Positions 52,697 through 62,608 of a stretch of 64,000 bases of DNA are shown piece after piece (the first letter of the stretch is position 1; each line of letters opens with the position of its first letter). The position numbers and the translations under genes are program-made. Under the pieces are notes generated by a model that had not been told where the DNA came from, made no database searches, and saw nothing but the letters and a program-made list of their open reading frames with translations. Origin of the DNA: Halalkalicoccus sp. CGA53 (lineage in GTDB: Archaea; Halobacteriota; Halobacteria; Halobacteriales; Halalkalicoccaceae). The DNA is taken from contig NZ_CP144125.1 in the NCBI RefSeq assembly GCF_036429475.1, positions 2,480,001 through 2,544,000 of the forward strand, in the 5' to 3' direction.

Positions 52697-53481
52697 AACG
52701 GGAACAGCGAGTCGGCGTTCGGGTCCCGTGGGAGCAGTTCGATCTCGTGGCCGTTCTGGTCGGTCGTGAAGGCGTACATGTCGTCACAGGACTCGGGATC
52801 GCGGTACTCCGGGGCCTCGCGCTCCATTAGCGTCTCCCAGTCGTCGTGCAGGTCGTCGAGACGCACGCAGAGGTGGCCCCAGGCGTCGCCCATCTCGTAG
52901 GAACGACCGTCGTAGTTGTAGGTGAGTTCGACGGTCATCGCCTCGTCCGCGGCGCCCTCCGGCGCCATGAAGTAGTTCGCGAACGAGTCGGACTCCCAGC
53001 GACCGACGTGTTCGTACTCGAACTTCCGAGTCCAGAAGCCGAGCGCCTCGTCGGCGTCCTCGACGCGGATCATCGTGTGGTCGAGACTCCAGAGCGAGCC
53101 CTGATCGCGCTGGACGATCTCGATCTCGTGGCCGTCCGGGTCCTTCACGAACGCGTAGCGCCCCCCACAGGACTCCGGATCGCGGTAGTCTTCCACACCG
53201 TCGTCCATCAGCCCCTGGTACTCCGACTCGAGCGCGCCCTCCGGTACGCGCACCGCGATGTGACCCCAGGCGTCGCCTACCTCGTAGCTCTCGCCCTCGT
53301 TCCAGGTGAGTTCGAGCATCGCCCCCTCCTCGTGCATGTCCTCGGGACCGAGGTAGACGATGGTGAAGCCGTCGCCCTCGTAGCGGTCTTTCTCCTCGTA
53401 CTCGAGGTGAGTCCGGTACCACTCGAGCGAGGTATCCAGGTCCTCGACGCGCATCATGACGTGGTCGAGCGTGCCGTCCAT
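52693..53481 (-). CDS. Two-domain glyoxalase/VOC protein
   Basis: The 262-aa protein contains two similar VOC domains: DHVMMRVEDLDTSLEWYRTH and DHTMIRVEDADEALGFWTRK. Each has a metal-site pattern (AWGHIAVRV and AWGHLCVRL with His) and a terminal Glu in HEIEIV/HEIELL. This duplicates the glyoxalase I module; lactoylglutathione-lyase-like activity is likely, but the thiol cofactor in haloarchaea is not glutathione. Confidence 0.85.
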   Translation of the reverse strand: MDGTLDHVMMRVEDLDTSLEWYRTHLEYEEKDRYEGDGFTIVYLGPEDMHEEGAMLELTWNEGESYEVGDAWGHIAVRVPEGALESEYQGLMDDGVEDYRDPESCGGRYAFVKDPDGHEIEIVQRDQGSLWSLDHTMIRVEDADEALGFWTRKFEYEHVGRWESDSFANYFMAPEGAADEAMTVELTYNYDGRSYEMGDAWGHLCVRLDDLHDDWETLMEREAPEYRDPESCDDMYAFTTDQNGHEIELLPRDPNADSLFPF

Positions 53482-53600
53482 GCACGCGTCGACGGAACGG
53501 AGGTCGAAAAGCGTACCGGAGAGTCCGTGGGGCTCTCAGTCCCTCGATTTCCCGAGCTCGAAACCGTCGGCCGTCGCCGATCCCGATCCGCCCTCGCCGC

Positions 53601-54311
53601 TCAGCCGGGTCGGTTCCAGGACCCACCGAACCAGACCGAGAGCGAGAACAGGACGACCGACACCGATAGCAGCGCCACGGGTTCGAGCCGGAGGCCGGCG
53701 ACGAGCACGCTCGTCCCGGCGAGCACGACGCCGAGTCCCAGCGCGACGGTCCGCTGGCGGGCGGGAGTCCGGTACCGAGCGAGGAGCCACCGGGTTCCGA
53801 CGAGGAGGGCGAGCCCGAGTGCGATCCCGACGACGACGTCGACGAGATAGTGTAGCCCGAGGACGATCCGGGAGAGCCCGACGAGCGCTATGACCGTCAC
53901 CGCGACGGCGTATCGGTTGCGTCTACGGCTCACAGGGAGGCGCTCTGCGAGCGCGAGGTAGACGACCGTCGTCACGACCGCGTGCCCGCTCGGGAATCCG
54001 TAGCCGCTCGCGTACCCCGTCAGTCCGTAGATCGGCCGAGCTACCGCCGGGAGCGCCTCCAGTGCGATCAGCGGCAGGTCCGGCCGGGGCAGGACGAACA
54101 GGTACTTCAACGCGAAGGTGAGCGCGATCGCTCCGATCGCAAGCCCGCCGACGGTCGCGATCCGGTCGCGGTCGAACCGAACGAACAGTGCGAGCAGACA
54201 CAGGGTGACGAACCAGACGTCGCCCAGCTGCGTGAGCAGCGCGACGAGGAGCGCGAGGGCGTCGGGGACGGCACCCTGTAGCAGGTCGAACTCGCCGACA
54301 CCACGGGACAC
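53601..54311 (-). CDS. PAP2-type membrane phosphatase
   Basis: In this 236-aa protein with six predicted helices, the acid-phosphatase motifs are all present: KYLFVLPRPDLPL (K-x6-RP), GFPSGHAVVTTVVY (PSGH) and SRIVLGLHYLVDVVVG (SR-x5-H-x3-D). Probably dephosphorylates lipid or polyprenyl phosphates at the membrane. Confidence 0.88.
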   Translation of the reverse strand: MSRGVGEFDLLQGAVPDALALLVALLTQLGDVWFVTLCLLALFVRFDRDRIATVGGLAIGAIALTFALKYLFVLPRPDLPLIALEALPAVARPIYGLTGYASGYGFPSGHAVVTTVVYLALAERLPVSRRRNRYAVAVTVIALVGLSRIVLGLHYLVDVVVGIALGLALLVGTRWLLARYRTPARQRTVALGLGVVLAGTSVLVAGLRLEPVALLSVSVVLFSLSVWFGGSWNRPG

Positions 54312-54479
54312 GATCGAGGTCGCGCCGCGACGGTGTTAGCTGTTTCTCCCGACACCGTGCGGCGACTCCCCCGAGTGAGGTCTCCCTGGCCTCGGACCGT
54401 GGTCGGAATCCGGGCCGAGAGACCACACGCTCCCCGCCAGGGAAGGTTTAACCGTTCGAGGGTTGTCTAGTGGTATACC

Positions 54480-56075
54480 ATGTCGGAGTTCGGCGCGCTC
54501 TCGCTGGTCCCACCACTGCTCGCGATCGTGCTCGCCATCGCGACGCGGAAGGCGGTGCTCTCGCTCTTCCTCGGGGTCTGGGCCGGCGGCGTCATCATCA
54601 CCGGGGGGATCGGCCTCGGCCAGACGTTCGACTGGATCGCGGCGGCGATCGGCGAGAGCGTCTTCCACGCCCAGATCATCATCTTCACCCTCCTCCTGGG
54701 ATCGGCGGTCGCGATGATCTGGCGGCTGGGGGGCTCGCACGCGATCCGGGACTGGGCGATCGAACGGATCGACACCCAGCGAAAGGCAGGCCTCGCCACG
54801 TGGGGTCTCGGCCTGCTGCTCTTCTTCGACGACTACGCCAACTCCGCGGTCGTCGGGAGCACGATGAAGGACGTCTCCGATCACCTCCGGATCTCGCGGG
54901 AGAAGCTCTCCTATCTCGTCGACTCGACCGCCGCGCCCGTCGCGACGCTCATGATCTCCTCGTGGGTCGCCTTCCAGCTCTCGATGATCGAGGCGGGCTA
55001 CGAGGCGACGGATCTCCCCGCTGAGGAGGTCCCCGGCACCTTCTCGGTCTTCCTCGAGTCGATCCCGTACAACATGTACGCGATCCTCGCGATCGTCATG
55101 GTCGCGATCGTCGTGCTCACCGGTCGCGACTACGGCGAGATGCTCACCGCCGAACACCGCTCGGCGACGACCGGCCTCGTCACCCGCGAGGACGCGCAGC
55201 CGATGCAGGACGTCGAGAGCGAACTCGGCGAGCCGAACGTCTCGAACCCGCGACTCGCCTCCTTTTTCGTCCCGATCGCCGTCCTGATCGTCGTGACGAT
55301 CGGTTCGGCGCTCTGGACCGGTCTCGAGCCGGGCGCCTCGCTCTACGACATGGTCGTGAACGCCGACTACGCCGTCGCGCTCATCTTCGGCTCGTTCGCG
55401 ATGGTGCTCTCGACCTACGTCCTGGGCTACGTCTACAGCGTCCTCTCGCTCTCCGAGAGCGTCGACACGACGATCGACGGCTTCGGGATCATGCTCACCG
55501 CGGTGACGATCCTCGTCCTCGCGTGGTCGATCGGGAACGTCGTCGAGGCGCTCGAGACCGGCGAGTACGTTGCGGGTCTCGCCGACGAGGTGCTCACCCC
55601 CGAACTCCTGCCCGTGGTGGTGCTCTTCACCGCCGCGTTCATCGCCTTCTCCACCGGGACCTCCTGGGGGACGATGGCGATCGTGACACCGATCGCGGTG
55701 CCGGTCGCCTGGAGTCTCACCGGGGATCACACGATGGTCGCGGCTATGGTCGGGATGGTCTTCTCGGGGGCGATCTTCGGGGATCACTCCTCGCCGATCT
55801 CCGATACGAGCGTCCTCTCCGCGACCTTCACCGGCGCGGACCTGATCGACCACGTCCGTACACAGCTCTACTATGCGGTGACCGTCGCGCTCGTCGTCAC
55901 CGTCCTCATGCTCGTCTGGGGGTTCACCAGGGTCTCGCCACTGCTCCTGCTCCCGCTCGGGGTCCTCGCGCTCGTCGGGCTCGTCTACGGGCTCTCCGAG
56001 TTCGATTCGAACCGGCGCGGGATCGAGCCGAGGCAGGTGCGGGACTCGCCGAGGGCGGCGGCCGACGACGACTGA
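54480..56075 (+). CDS. NhaC-family Na+/H+ antiporter
   Basis: The 531-aa protein has about 12 membrane segments. The antiporter motif LLFFDDYANSAVVGSTMKDV carries two adjacent Asp residues; ISTGTSWGTMAIVTPIAVPV-like and SGAIFGDHSSPISDTSVLSA segments match the NhaC family. It is likely to export Na+ in exchange for protons or a metabolite. It starts MSEFGALSLVPPLLAIVLAI, preceded by a T-rich promoter-like patch near 54445. Confidence 0.88.
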   Translation: MSEFGALSLVPPLLAIVLAIATRKAVLSLFLGVWAGGVIITGGIGLGQTFDWIAAAIGESVFHAQIIIFTLLLGSAVAMIWRLGGSHAIRDWAIERIDTQRKAGLATWGLGLLLFFDDYANSAVVGSTMKDVSDHLRISREKLSYLVDSTAAPVATLMISSWVAFQLSMIEAGYEATDLPAEEVPGTFSVFLESIPYNMYAILAIVMVAIVVLTGRDYGEMLTAEHRSATTGLVTREDAQPMQDVESELGEPNVSNPRLASFFVPIAVLIVVTIGSALWTGLEPGASLYDMVVNADYAVALIFGSFAMVLSTYVLGYVYSVLSLSESVDTTIDGFGIMLTAVTILVLAWSIGNVVEALETGEYVAGLADEVLTPELLPVVVLFTAAFIAFSTGTSWGTMAIVTPIAVPVAWSLTGDHTMVAAMVGMVFSGAIFGDHSSPISDTSVLSATFTGADLIDHVRTQLYYAVTVALVVTVLMLVWGFTRVSPLLLLPLGVLALVGLVYGLSEFDSNRRGIEPRQVRDSPRAAADDD

Positions 56076-56262
56076 TCACCCGCGGTCGAGACCCTGGTAC
56101 ATGCCGAAAGCAGCCTCCGGATCTCCTCGGCGTGAGACCACCGGACGCAGACGACCGTCCCGACCGCCTCCAGCGCGACGACTGTCGGGTCGGTCCGAGA
56201 CCGTTCCCACCACGTCCGGCGGTTCGCGGGCAGGAGAGCAAAGCGCCGGCTGGCGGCTCCGC

Positions 56263-57378
56263 TCACCGCCTGAGGATCAGCTTCAGGACGTCTTCGTCCG
56301 CGAGGACGTGGTCCTCGCCGACCTGCTGTTCGTCGTGTTTCGCGCTCGGACCCGAGACCCGGGCGAACCGAAAGCGCCGTTCGAACTCGCCGCCGAGTTT
56401 CTCCATCGCGTCGCCGACGGTCGACCCCTCGCGGACCACGAGCGGCTCCTCGTAGTCGATCCCGCGACCGGGTTTGTCCATGTAGACCCGGATGAGCCGC
56501 AGGTCCTCCCAGAGCCGGTCTTTGAGCGCGTCGAGACCCTTCTCCGCCTCTGCCGAGATGAACGTCACCTCCTCGGGGTCGAGTCCGTGGCTTCGCAGTT
56601 CGGCTCTCACCGTCTCGGCGTAGGTCGGGTCGATCAGGTCGACCTTGTTCACGGCGACAGCGGAGGGGAGATACACCCGGTTCTCCATTACGGCGTCGAT
56701 CAGCAGGTCGATGTCGATCGGCTCCCTGATCGTGACGTCCGCGTTGACGATACCGTACTCGCGGAGCACCTCCTTTACCACCTCCTCGCTGAGTCCGAAG
56801 TCGATGTTGGAGGTGATCCGGATCCCGCCACGGCCCTTCTTCGAGACGGTGACGTCGGGGGGTTCGGTGTCCAGTCGGACCTTGTTCTCGTAGAGTTCGT
56901 TCCGCAGGCGCTCGTAGCGGTCGATCTCGAACGCCGAGAGCAGGAACAGCACGAGGTCGGCGGTCCGGACCACCGAGAGCACCTCGCGACCGCCGCCACG
57001 GCCGCCCGCCGCACCCTCGATCAGCCCGGGGACGTCCATCAGCTGGACGTTCGCCCCGCGGTACTGGAGCATCCCTGGCTGGACGTTGAGCGTAGTGAAC
57101 TCGTAGGCGCCGACCTCGCTCTCGGCGTTCGTGAGCGCGTTCAGCAGGGTGGACTTTCCGACGCTCGGGAAGCCGACGAGCGCGACCGTCGCGTCGCCGG
57201 TCTTCGAGACGGCGTAGCCGTCGCCGCCGCCGCCGGAGGACTGGTTCTCGAGTTTCTCCTTCTTCTCGGCGAGTTTCGCCTTCAGCCGACCGATGTGGCT
57301 CTCGGTCGACTTGTTGTACGGCGTCGAGGAGATCTCCTCCTCGATCGCCTCGATCTCCTCTTCCAGTCCCATCGTCAC
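56263..57378 (-). CDS. Obg/DRG-family GTPase
   Basis: The 371-aa GTPase has G1 GFPSVGKSTLLNALTN, G3 DVPGLIEGAAGGRGGGREVL, G4 AVNKVDLIDP and G5-like ISAEAEKG. A helical N-terminal domain with KLAEKKEKLENQ precedes the G domain, and a C-terminal TGS domain (IRVYMDKPGRGIDYEEPLVV) is present. This is the DRG-like archaeal type, likely acting in translation or ribosome function. A start three codons later (MGLEEE) is also possible. Confidence 0.93.
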   Translation of the reverse strand: MTMGLEEEIEAIEEEISSTPYNKSTESHIGRLKAKLAEKKEKLENQSSGGGGDGYAVSKTGDATVALVGFPSVGKSTLLNALTNAESEVGAYEFTTLNVQPGMLQYRGANVQLMDVPGLIEGAAGGRGGGREVLSVVRTADLVLFLLSAFEIDRYERLRNELYENKVRLDTEPPDVTVSKKGRGGIRITSNIDFGLSEEVVKEVLREYGIVNADVTIREPIDIDLLIDAVMENRVYLPSAVAVNKVDLIDPTYAETVRAELRSHGLDPEEVTFISAEAEKGLDALKDRLWEDLRLIRVYMDKPGRGIDYEEPLVVREGSTVGDAMEKLGGEFERRFRFARVSGPSAKHDEQQVGEDHVLADEDVLKLILRR

Positions 57379-57523
57379 TCCCTCGTCGCCTCGGCGGAAA
57401 ATCCCTTTCGTTCAGCGACGAACCGTTCCCCAAGGCGGTCACCTCGTGGCCGGCGGTCGGTCGGGGACGGTTCCCGACGGTGAACCGACAGGATAATAGG
57501 GCCCCCTCGCAGACGGTAGCACC

Positions 57524-57727
57524 ATGCCGGATCCCGCGCGGCTGCGCGACAGCACGCAGATAGTGCTCCCACGCTCCGCGCTGTCGGGGCTCGGCGAGCA
57601 ACTGGAGGCGGAGTTCCCCGTCACTCTCTTCTCCGAGGGCGGGAGACGGGTGCGGATCATCGGCAGCCCGGTCGTCATCAAGGACGTGACGGAGTTCCTC
57701 GTGCGAAACGGCGTGGCGCTCCCCTAG
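57524..57727 (+). CDS. Small conserved-looking protein (67 aa)
   Basis: Reads MPDPARLRDSTQIVLPRSAL, ending VIKDVTEFLVRNGVALP. It looks like a compact alpha/beta protein with an RVRIIGSPVVIKD beta hairpin. It converges by 4 nt with the HTH gene. A TATA-like ATAATAGGG lies about 30 nt upstream. Function unknown. Confidence 0.65.
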   Translation: MPDPARLRDSTQIVLPRSALSGLGEQLEAEFPVTLFSEGGRRVRIIGSPVVIKDVTEFLVRNGVALP

Positions 57728-58080
57728 CCGGAGAGTGCAGTCTGTGGTGGGTGAAGGAGGCCGATCGCCGCGTCAGCGTGCTCCGCACGGGAGACCGTAT
57801 CGCCCTGTCTGTCGTACTCGACGATGCCGGCGTCGGCGAGCTTCGGGAGGTGGACGTGATAGAGCGAGGTGTAGACCTCGTCGACGGCCTCCGAGTTCGG
57901 CCTCTCGGTCCCCGCCGAGTGCTCCGCGCTGGCGAGGACGTCCGCGAGCACGTCGAGTGTGAGCGGCGACCCGTGGTCGGCGAGACAGCGAACGATGGAT
58001 CGACGGCGTTCGGTCGCGAGCGCACCGAAGATCGCGTCGAGTCCCGACTCCGAGAGCGGGGACTCGTCAGTCAGCTCCAT
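57724..58080 (-). CDS. ArsR-like winged-helix protein (DUF7344-like)
   Basis: The 118-aa protein starts MELTDESPLSESGLDAIFGA. HTH: LATERRRSIVRCLADHGSPL, TLDVLADVLAS, then VYTSLYHVHLPKLADAGIVE (recognition helix and wing), characteristic of haloarchaeal small regulators. Target unknown; it diverges from rpl11 by about 110 nt. Confidence 0.85.
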   Translation of the reverse strand: MELTDESPLSESGLDAIFGALATERRRSIVRCLADHGSPLTLDVLADVLASAEHSAGTERPNSEAVDEVYTSLYHVHLPKLADAGIVEYDRQGDTVSRAEHADAAIGLLHPPQTALSG

Positions 58081-58188
58081 GGCATCGGTGATCCCTCGCC
58101 GGAGGAAGGACTGGTGCCTGCCCTCGCAGGCTCCCGTCACGCTCCGGAGAAAGCAAGCCTTAAAGCCGGCGCGAAGGTTCGTTCCCGT

Positions 58189-58677
58189 ATGGCTGGAACG
58201 ATCGAGGTGCTCGTTCCGGGCGGCGAGGCCAACCCCGGCCCGCCGCTCGGTCCCGAGCTGGGCCCGACGCCCGTGGACGTACAGGCAGTCGTATCGGAGA
58301 TCAACGAGCAGACCGCGGCGTTCGACGGCACCGAGGTCCCCGTCACCGTCACCTACGAGGACGACGGCAGCTTCGAGCTCGAGGTCGGCGTGCCGCCGAC
58401 GGCCGCGCTGATCAAGGACGAGGCCGGCTTCGAGACGGGAAGCGGCGTCCCCCAGGAGGAGTTCGTCGCGGACCTCTCGATCGACCAGGTCAGACAGATC
58501 GCCGAGCAGAAACACTCCGACCTGCTCAGCTACGACGTGAAGAACGCCGCGAAGGAGGTCGTCGGCACCTGCGTGACCCTCGGCGTCACGATCGAGGGCG
58601 ACGATCCCAGAGAGGTCGCGGCGAAGATCGACGACGGCGAGTACGACGACGCGCTCGCCGAGGCCCCGGCAGCGTAA
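58189..58677 (+). CDS. rpl11: 50S ribosomal protein L11
   Basis: The 162-aa protein starts MAGTIEVLVPGGEANPGPPL. Canonical motifs are PPLGPELGPTPVDVQAVVSE and VGTCVTLGVTIEGDDPREVA. It binds the GTPase-associated 23S rRNA with L10/L12. TATA-like AGCCTTAAAG lies 23-32 nt before the ATG. It is separated from rpl1 by the amphi-Trp gene. Confidence 0.96.
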   Translation: MAGTIEVLVPGGEANPGPPLGPELGPTPVDVQAVVSEINEQTAAFDGTEVPVTVTYEDDGSFELEVGVPPTAALIKDEAGFETGSGVPQEEFVADLSIDQVRQIAEQKHSDLLSYDVKNAAKEVVGTCVTLGVTIEGDDPREVAAKIDDGEYDDALAEAPAA

Positions 58678-58720
58678 GCAGCGTCTGGTTTTATTCGGAT
58701 TTCTCCCCTACCCCGAGAGG

Positions 58721-58999
58721 ATGATAGAGATCGAGGAGGAGACCGAGATGAGCCGCGAGGAGATCGCCGAGTACTTCGAGGCGCTCGCCGAAGGCTTCCG
58801 GGGAGACGGCGAGTTCGAGGTCGTCGTCGGGAAGGCACGGATCGACGTCGATCCGAGCGACCCCTCCGAGGTCGAAGTCGAGTACGAGGACGACGGCAGC
58901 GAGGCCGAACTCGAGATCGAAGTCGAGTGGTACTACGGCGAGGAGGACGACGAAACCGGGGCCGAGGGCGACGACGGGGACGAGGAGTCCGAGGAGTAG
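58721..58999 (+). CDS. Amphi-Trp domain protein
   Basis: The 92-aa protein begins MIEIEEETEMSREEIAEYFE. A helical N-terminal part and a beta hairpin ending in LEIEVEWYYGEEDDE match the small amphi-Trp domain, named for its helix and conserved Trp. The tail is very acidic (GDDGDEESEE). Function unknown. It lies between rpl11 and rpl1. Confidence 0.8.
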   Translation: MIEIEEETEMSREEIAEYFEALAEGFRGDGEFEVVVGKARIDVDPSDPSEVEVEYEDDGSEAELEIEVEWYYGEEDDETGAEGDDGDEESEE

Positions 59000-59016
59000 A
59001 CGGTTCCGGTTCGACG

Positions 59017-59110
59017 GGTTTAAGTCTCGCATCCGTCTTCTCGTGAACGAGACAGGCGTAGCCTGTTTCACACCGTAGTAGCCAGACGGCTGCGACTACG
59101 GAGGTGAACG
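59017..59110 (+). promoter_or_regulatory. rpl1 leader with probable L1-binding site
   Basis: TATA-like GGTTTAAG (59017-59024) is followed by a leader of about 65 nt. The first hairpin is 59052-59066 (ACAGGC/GCCTGT), extended by GTGAA/TTCAC. The second, 59073-59101, has stem CCGTAGT/ACTACGG and AGCC/GGCT with an asymmetric GCG bulge. This is the shape of the L1 site on 23S rRNA, consistent with known L1 autoregulation of archaeal L1-L10-L12 operons. Confidence 0.65.
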
Positions 59111-59749
59111 ATGGCAGATCAGGAACTAGAGGAAGTGGTCTCTCGCGCGCTCGAGGACCGACCGAAACGGAACTTCCGTGAGACGGTCGACCTCGCGATA
59201 AACCTGCGCGATCTGGATCTCAACGACCCGTCGAACAGAGTGGATACCAGCGTCGTCCTCCCGTCGGGAACGGGCCAGGACACGAAGATCGCCGTCTTCG
59301 CGGACGGCGAGACCGGCGTTCGCGCCGAGGAGGTCGCCGACGAGGTGCTCTCGGGCGACGACATCGCCGACCTCGGCGACGACACCGACGCCGCGAAGGA
59401 TCTCGCCGGCGAGATCGACTTCTTCATCGCCGAGCAGGCGATGATGCCCCGCATCGGTGCGAACCTGGGGACCGTCCTCGGCCCGCGGGGGAAGATGCCG
59501 ACGCCGCTGTCGCCCGACGACGACGTCGTGGAGACGGTGAACAGAATGAAGAACACCGTCCAGTTGCGAAGCCGCGACCGGCGGACGTTCCACACGCTGG
59601 TCGGCGCCGAGGACATGGAGCCCGAGGAGATCGCCGACAACATCGACGTGATCCTCAGACGGCTCTACGCCGACCTGGAGAAGGGGCCACAGAACATCGA
59701 CTCCGTCTACGTGAAGACGACGATGGGCCCGTCGGTGGAGGTGGTCTGA
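59111..59749 (+). CDS. rpl1: 50S ribosomal protein L1
   Basis: The 212-aa protein has [40 protein letters not shown] and [15 protein letters not shown]-like segments of archaeal L1. It binds the L1 stalk and, in archaea, its own mRNA leader. First gene of the L1-L10-L12 operon; rpl10 follows after 1 nt. Confidence 0.96.
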   Translation: MADQELEEVVSRALEDRPKRNFRETVDLAINLRDLDLNDPSNRVDTSVVLPSGTGQDTKIAVFADGETGVRAEEVADEVLSGDDIADLGDDTDAAKDLAGEIDFFIAEQAMMPRIGANLGTVLGPRGKMPTPLSPDDDVVETVNRMKNTVQLRSRDRRTFHTLVGAEDMEPEEIADNIDVILRRLYADLEKGPQNIDSVYVKTTMGPSVEVV

Positions 59750-59750
59750 G

Positions 59751-60785
59751 ATGGCCGCAGAGGCCGAACGAAAGACCGAGAACCTCCCCGAGTGGAAGCG
59801 ACACGAGGTCGATGCGCTGACCGAGATGATCGACTCATACGAGTCGGTCGGAATCGTGAGCATCACCGGCATCCCGAGCCGGCAGCTCCAGAACATGCGA
59901 AACGGCCTGTACGGCACCGCACAGCTCCGCGTGAGCCGGAACACGCTCGTCGAGCGCGCGCTCGAGGCCGCCGAGGACGACGTCCAGGAGCTGATCGTCC
60001 ACGTCCACGGCCAGATCGGCATCGTCGGGACCGACGCCAACCCGTTCGCGCTCTACCGCGAACTCGAGGCGTCGAAGACGCCCGCGCCGATCAACAAGGG
60101 CGAGGTCGCCCCGAACGACATCGTCATCCCCGCGGGGGATACGGGGGTCGACCCGGGTCCGTTCGTCGGCGAGCTCCAGCAGGTCGGCGCGGCCGCCCAG
60201 ATCAAAGAGGGCTCGATCCACGTCACCGAGGACAGCACGGTCCTGGAAGAGGGCGAGGTCGTCTCGGCCCAGCTCGCGAACGTGCTCTCCGAACTCGGCA
60301 TCGAGCCGAAGGAGGTCGGCCTCGATCTGCGAGGCGTCTACTCCGAGGGGACCGTGTTCGCTCCGGAGGACTTAGACCTCGACCTGGAGGCCTACGAGGC
60401 CGACATCAAGGCCGCGGTCACGGGCGCGAGAAACCTCTCGATCAACGCGGTCTACCCGACCGAGGCGACCGCGCCGGCGCTCATCACGAAGGCGCTCGGC
60501 GAGGCGAAGAGCCTCGGACTCGCCGCGGCGATCGAGAGCCCCGACCTGGCCGGAGACCTCGTGAGTAAGGCCGACGCCCAGGTCCGCGCGCTCGCCGCGC
60601 GGATCGACGACGAGGAGGCGTTGCCGGAAGAGCTTCGTGGCCTCGACACCACAGCCGAGACCGACGAGGAAACGCCTGACGAAGACGACGAGCCCGACGC
60701 CGAAGCCGAGGCGGAAGCCGACGACGAAGACGACGAAGACGACGAGGGAGACGGCGCGGAAGGGCTCGGAGCGATGTTCGGATAA
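59751..60785 (+). CDS. rpl10: 50S ribosomal protein L10 (P0)
   Basis: The 344-aa protein has [20 protein letters not shown] and [40 protein letters not shown], and an acidic C-terminal tail ending [11 protein letters not shown]-like, shared with L12. It anchors the L12 dimers of the stalk. Second gene of the operon. Confidence 0.95.
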   Translation: MAAEAERKTENLPEWKRHEVDALTEMIDSYESVGIVSITGIPSRQLQNMRNGLYGTAQLRVSRNTLVERALEAAEDDVQELIVHVHGQIGIVGTDANPFALYRELEASKTPAPINKGEVAPNDIVIPAGDTGVDPGPFVGELQQVGAAAQIKEGSIHVTEDSTVLEEGEVVSAQLANVLSELGIEPKEVGLDLRGVYSEGTVFAPEDLDLDLEAYEADIKAAVTGARNLSINAVYPTEATAPALITKALGEAKSLGLAAAIESPDLAGDLVSKADAQVRALAARIDDEEALPEELRGLDTTAETDEETPDEDDEPDAEAEAEADDEDDEDDEGDGAEGLGAMFG

Positions 60786-60802
60786 CAACGGAGACAACAC
60801 CA

Positions 60803-61123
60803 ATGGAATACGTTTACGCAGCACTCATCCTGAACGAGACCGGCGCAGAGATCAACGAAGAGAACCTGACCGCGACCCTCGAGGCCGCGGGTGCGGAGGT
60901 CGAGGAGTCCCGTGTGAAGGCGCTCGTCGCCGCACTCGAGGACGTCGACATCGACGAGGCGGTCGCCGAGGCCGCCGCGGTGCCCGCGGCGGCGCCCGCA
61001 TCGGGCGGCGAGGCCGAGGAAGCCGAGGAGGAGGCCGACGAAGAGGAGGCCGCCGAGGAAGACGACGACGAGGAGGACGAAGAGGACACCTCCGGCGAGG
61101 GCCTCGGCCAGCTCTTCGGTTAG
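60803..61123 (+). CDS. rpl12: 50S ribosomal protein L12 (P1)
   Basis: The 106-aa protein starts [20 protein letters not shown]. An alanine-rich hinge and very acidic region ([15 protein letters not shown]) lead to the conserved tail GLGQLFG, which recruits translation factors. It ends the L1-L10-L12 operon. Confidence 0.95.
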   Translation: MEYVYAALILNETGAEINEENLTATLEAAGAEVEESRVKALVAALEDVDIDEAVAEAAAVPAAAPASGGEAEEAEEEADEEEAAEEDDDEEDEEDTSGEGLGQLFG

Positions 61124-61210
61124 AGCGAACCCGATAGAACGCGGATTTCTTCCGACGCGACCCGGTGAGCGGCGGTGTCGTCCGCACGAGTGTCCGAGTG
61201 TTCAAGTACG

Positions 61211-62482
61211 ATGGGGCGACCAGCGGGGGCGATGGTCGCGCCCGGTATCGAGGTGTCCGCCGATCCCGGGCTGGCAGGCCCGGCGCTGGCGTTCGTCCTC
61301 GGCGGCGCGGCGCTGGGAACGATCAGCGGGCTGATCCCTGGGCTTCACGCGAACAACTTCGCGCTCTTTCTCGCCGGCGTCGCACCGATGGTGCCAGGTC
61401 CACCCCTCTTCGTCGGCCTCGCGATGCTCTCTGCGGGCGTCGTCCACACCTTCCTCGACGTGGTGCCCGCGCTCGCGCTCGGGGTGCCCGACGCCGATAT
61501 GGCCGCAATGGCGCTGCCGGGTCACAGAATGGTGATCGAAGGGCGAGGGAGGGAAGCGCTCAGGCTCTCGGCGATCGGGAGCGGGCTCGCAGTACTGTTG
61601 GCGATCCCGCTCGCACTCCCCGTGACGCTCGCGATGGTCCACGTGTGGCCGACGCTCTCGGCGAACATGACGATCGTCCTCGGCTCGGTCGCAGCAGTAC
61701 TCCTAGTGACCGAACCCACACGGTTCGCTCGTGTCGGCGGCGCACTCTCGTTCGGCGTGAGTGCGGTTCTCGGCTATCTCACCCTCGACATCGCGACCGA
61801 GAGCGCCCCGATGGCGCTCGACGGCGGCGACATGCTCGCGCCGTTGTTCGCCGGGCTGTTCGGCGCACCCGTGCTGATCGACGCGATGGGTGGCGCGGGC
61901 GTGCCGCGTCAGCGGGGATCGGAGATAACGGTCTCCCGGCGAGCGGTGTTGCTCCCGGCGGTCGCGGGTGCGTGCGCCGGGGCCGTCGTCGGCTACCTGC
62001 CCGGTGTGTCGAGCGCGATCGCCGCGGTCATCGCGCTCTTGCTGGTGCCCGGGAACTCCGGCGATCGGGGGTTCATCGTCGCGACGAGCGGGGTGAACAC
62101 GGCCAACACGATCTTCGCACTGTACGCACTCGTCGCACTCGGCGCTCCCAGGACTGGCGTGCTCGTCGCGTTCAACGAGGCGCGCGTCCCGCTCAACCTC
62201 CCGATGCTGCTCGGCGCGGTGGCGATCGCCGCCGCCATCGCGTTCCTGCTCGTGCTCGTGATCGGTGACCGGTACTTAGAGACCGTCGGCTCGCTCGACT
62301 ACACCAAGCTCTGTCTCGCCGTGTTCGCCCTCCTGATCCTCCTCTCGTTCCTGTTCGCCGGTGCGGTCGGCGTCGGGGTCTTCCTCGTGAGCTGTGTGAT
62401 CGGATTTATACCGGTTCGGTTCGGAGCGAAGCGAGTACATTTGATGGGTGTGTTGATGGGTCCTATCATGATCGGGATCTGA
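61211..62482 (+). CDS. TctA-like (tripartite tricarboxylate permease/DUF112) membrane protein
   Basis: About 423 aa from MGRPAGAMVAPGIEVSADPG; an ATG at 61232 is also possible. Ten or more hydrophobic segments. GAALGTISGLIPGLHANNFA and LALGVPDADMAAMALPGHRM resemble the paired glycine-rich loops of TctA/DUF112, and VVGYLPGVSSAIAAVIALLL is its symmetric partner. No TctB or TctC gene is present, so substrate and mechanism are uncertain. Confidence 0.75.
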   Translation: MGRPAGAMVAPGIEVSADPGLAGPALAFVLGGAALGTISGLIPGLHANNFALFLAGVAPMVPGPPLFVGLAMLSAGVVHTFLDVVPALALGVPDADMAAMALPGHRMVIEGRGREALRLSAIGSGLAVLLAIPLALPVTLAMVHVWPTLSANMTIVLGSVAAVLLVTEPTRFARVGGALSFGVSAVLGYLTLDIATESAPMALDGGDMLAPLFAGLFGAPVLIDAMGGAGVPRQRGSEITVSRRAVLLPAVAGACAGAVVGYLPGVSSAIAAVIALLLVPGNSGDRGFIVATSGVNTANTIFALYALVALGAPRTGVLVAFNEARVPLNLPMLLGAVAIAAAIAFLLVLVIGDRYLETVGSLDYTKLCLAVFALLILLSFLFAGAVGVGVFLVSCVIGFIPVRFGAKRVHLMGVLMGPIMIGI

Positions 62483-62608
62483 TGGGAGCAACGCGGTTAA
62501 CAGGTCGAGGGGAGGGACAGACACCGGCAGTAGCCTGTGAAGTATTCTATCGTCGACTGCTGACTAGATACGGGACTAATGTCACGCTCCGAGTGAGCGA
62601 GGTGGTAG

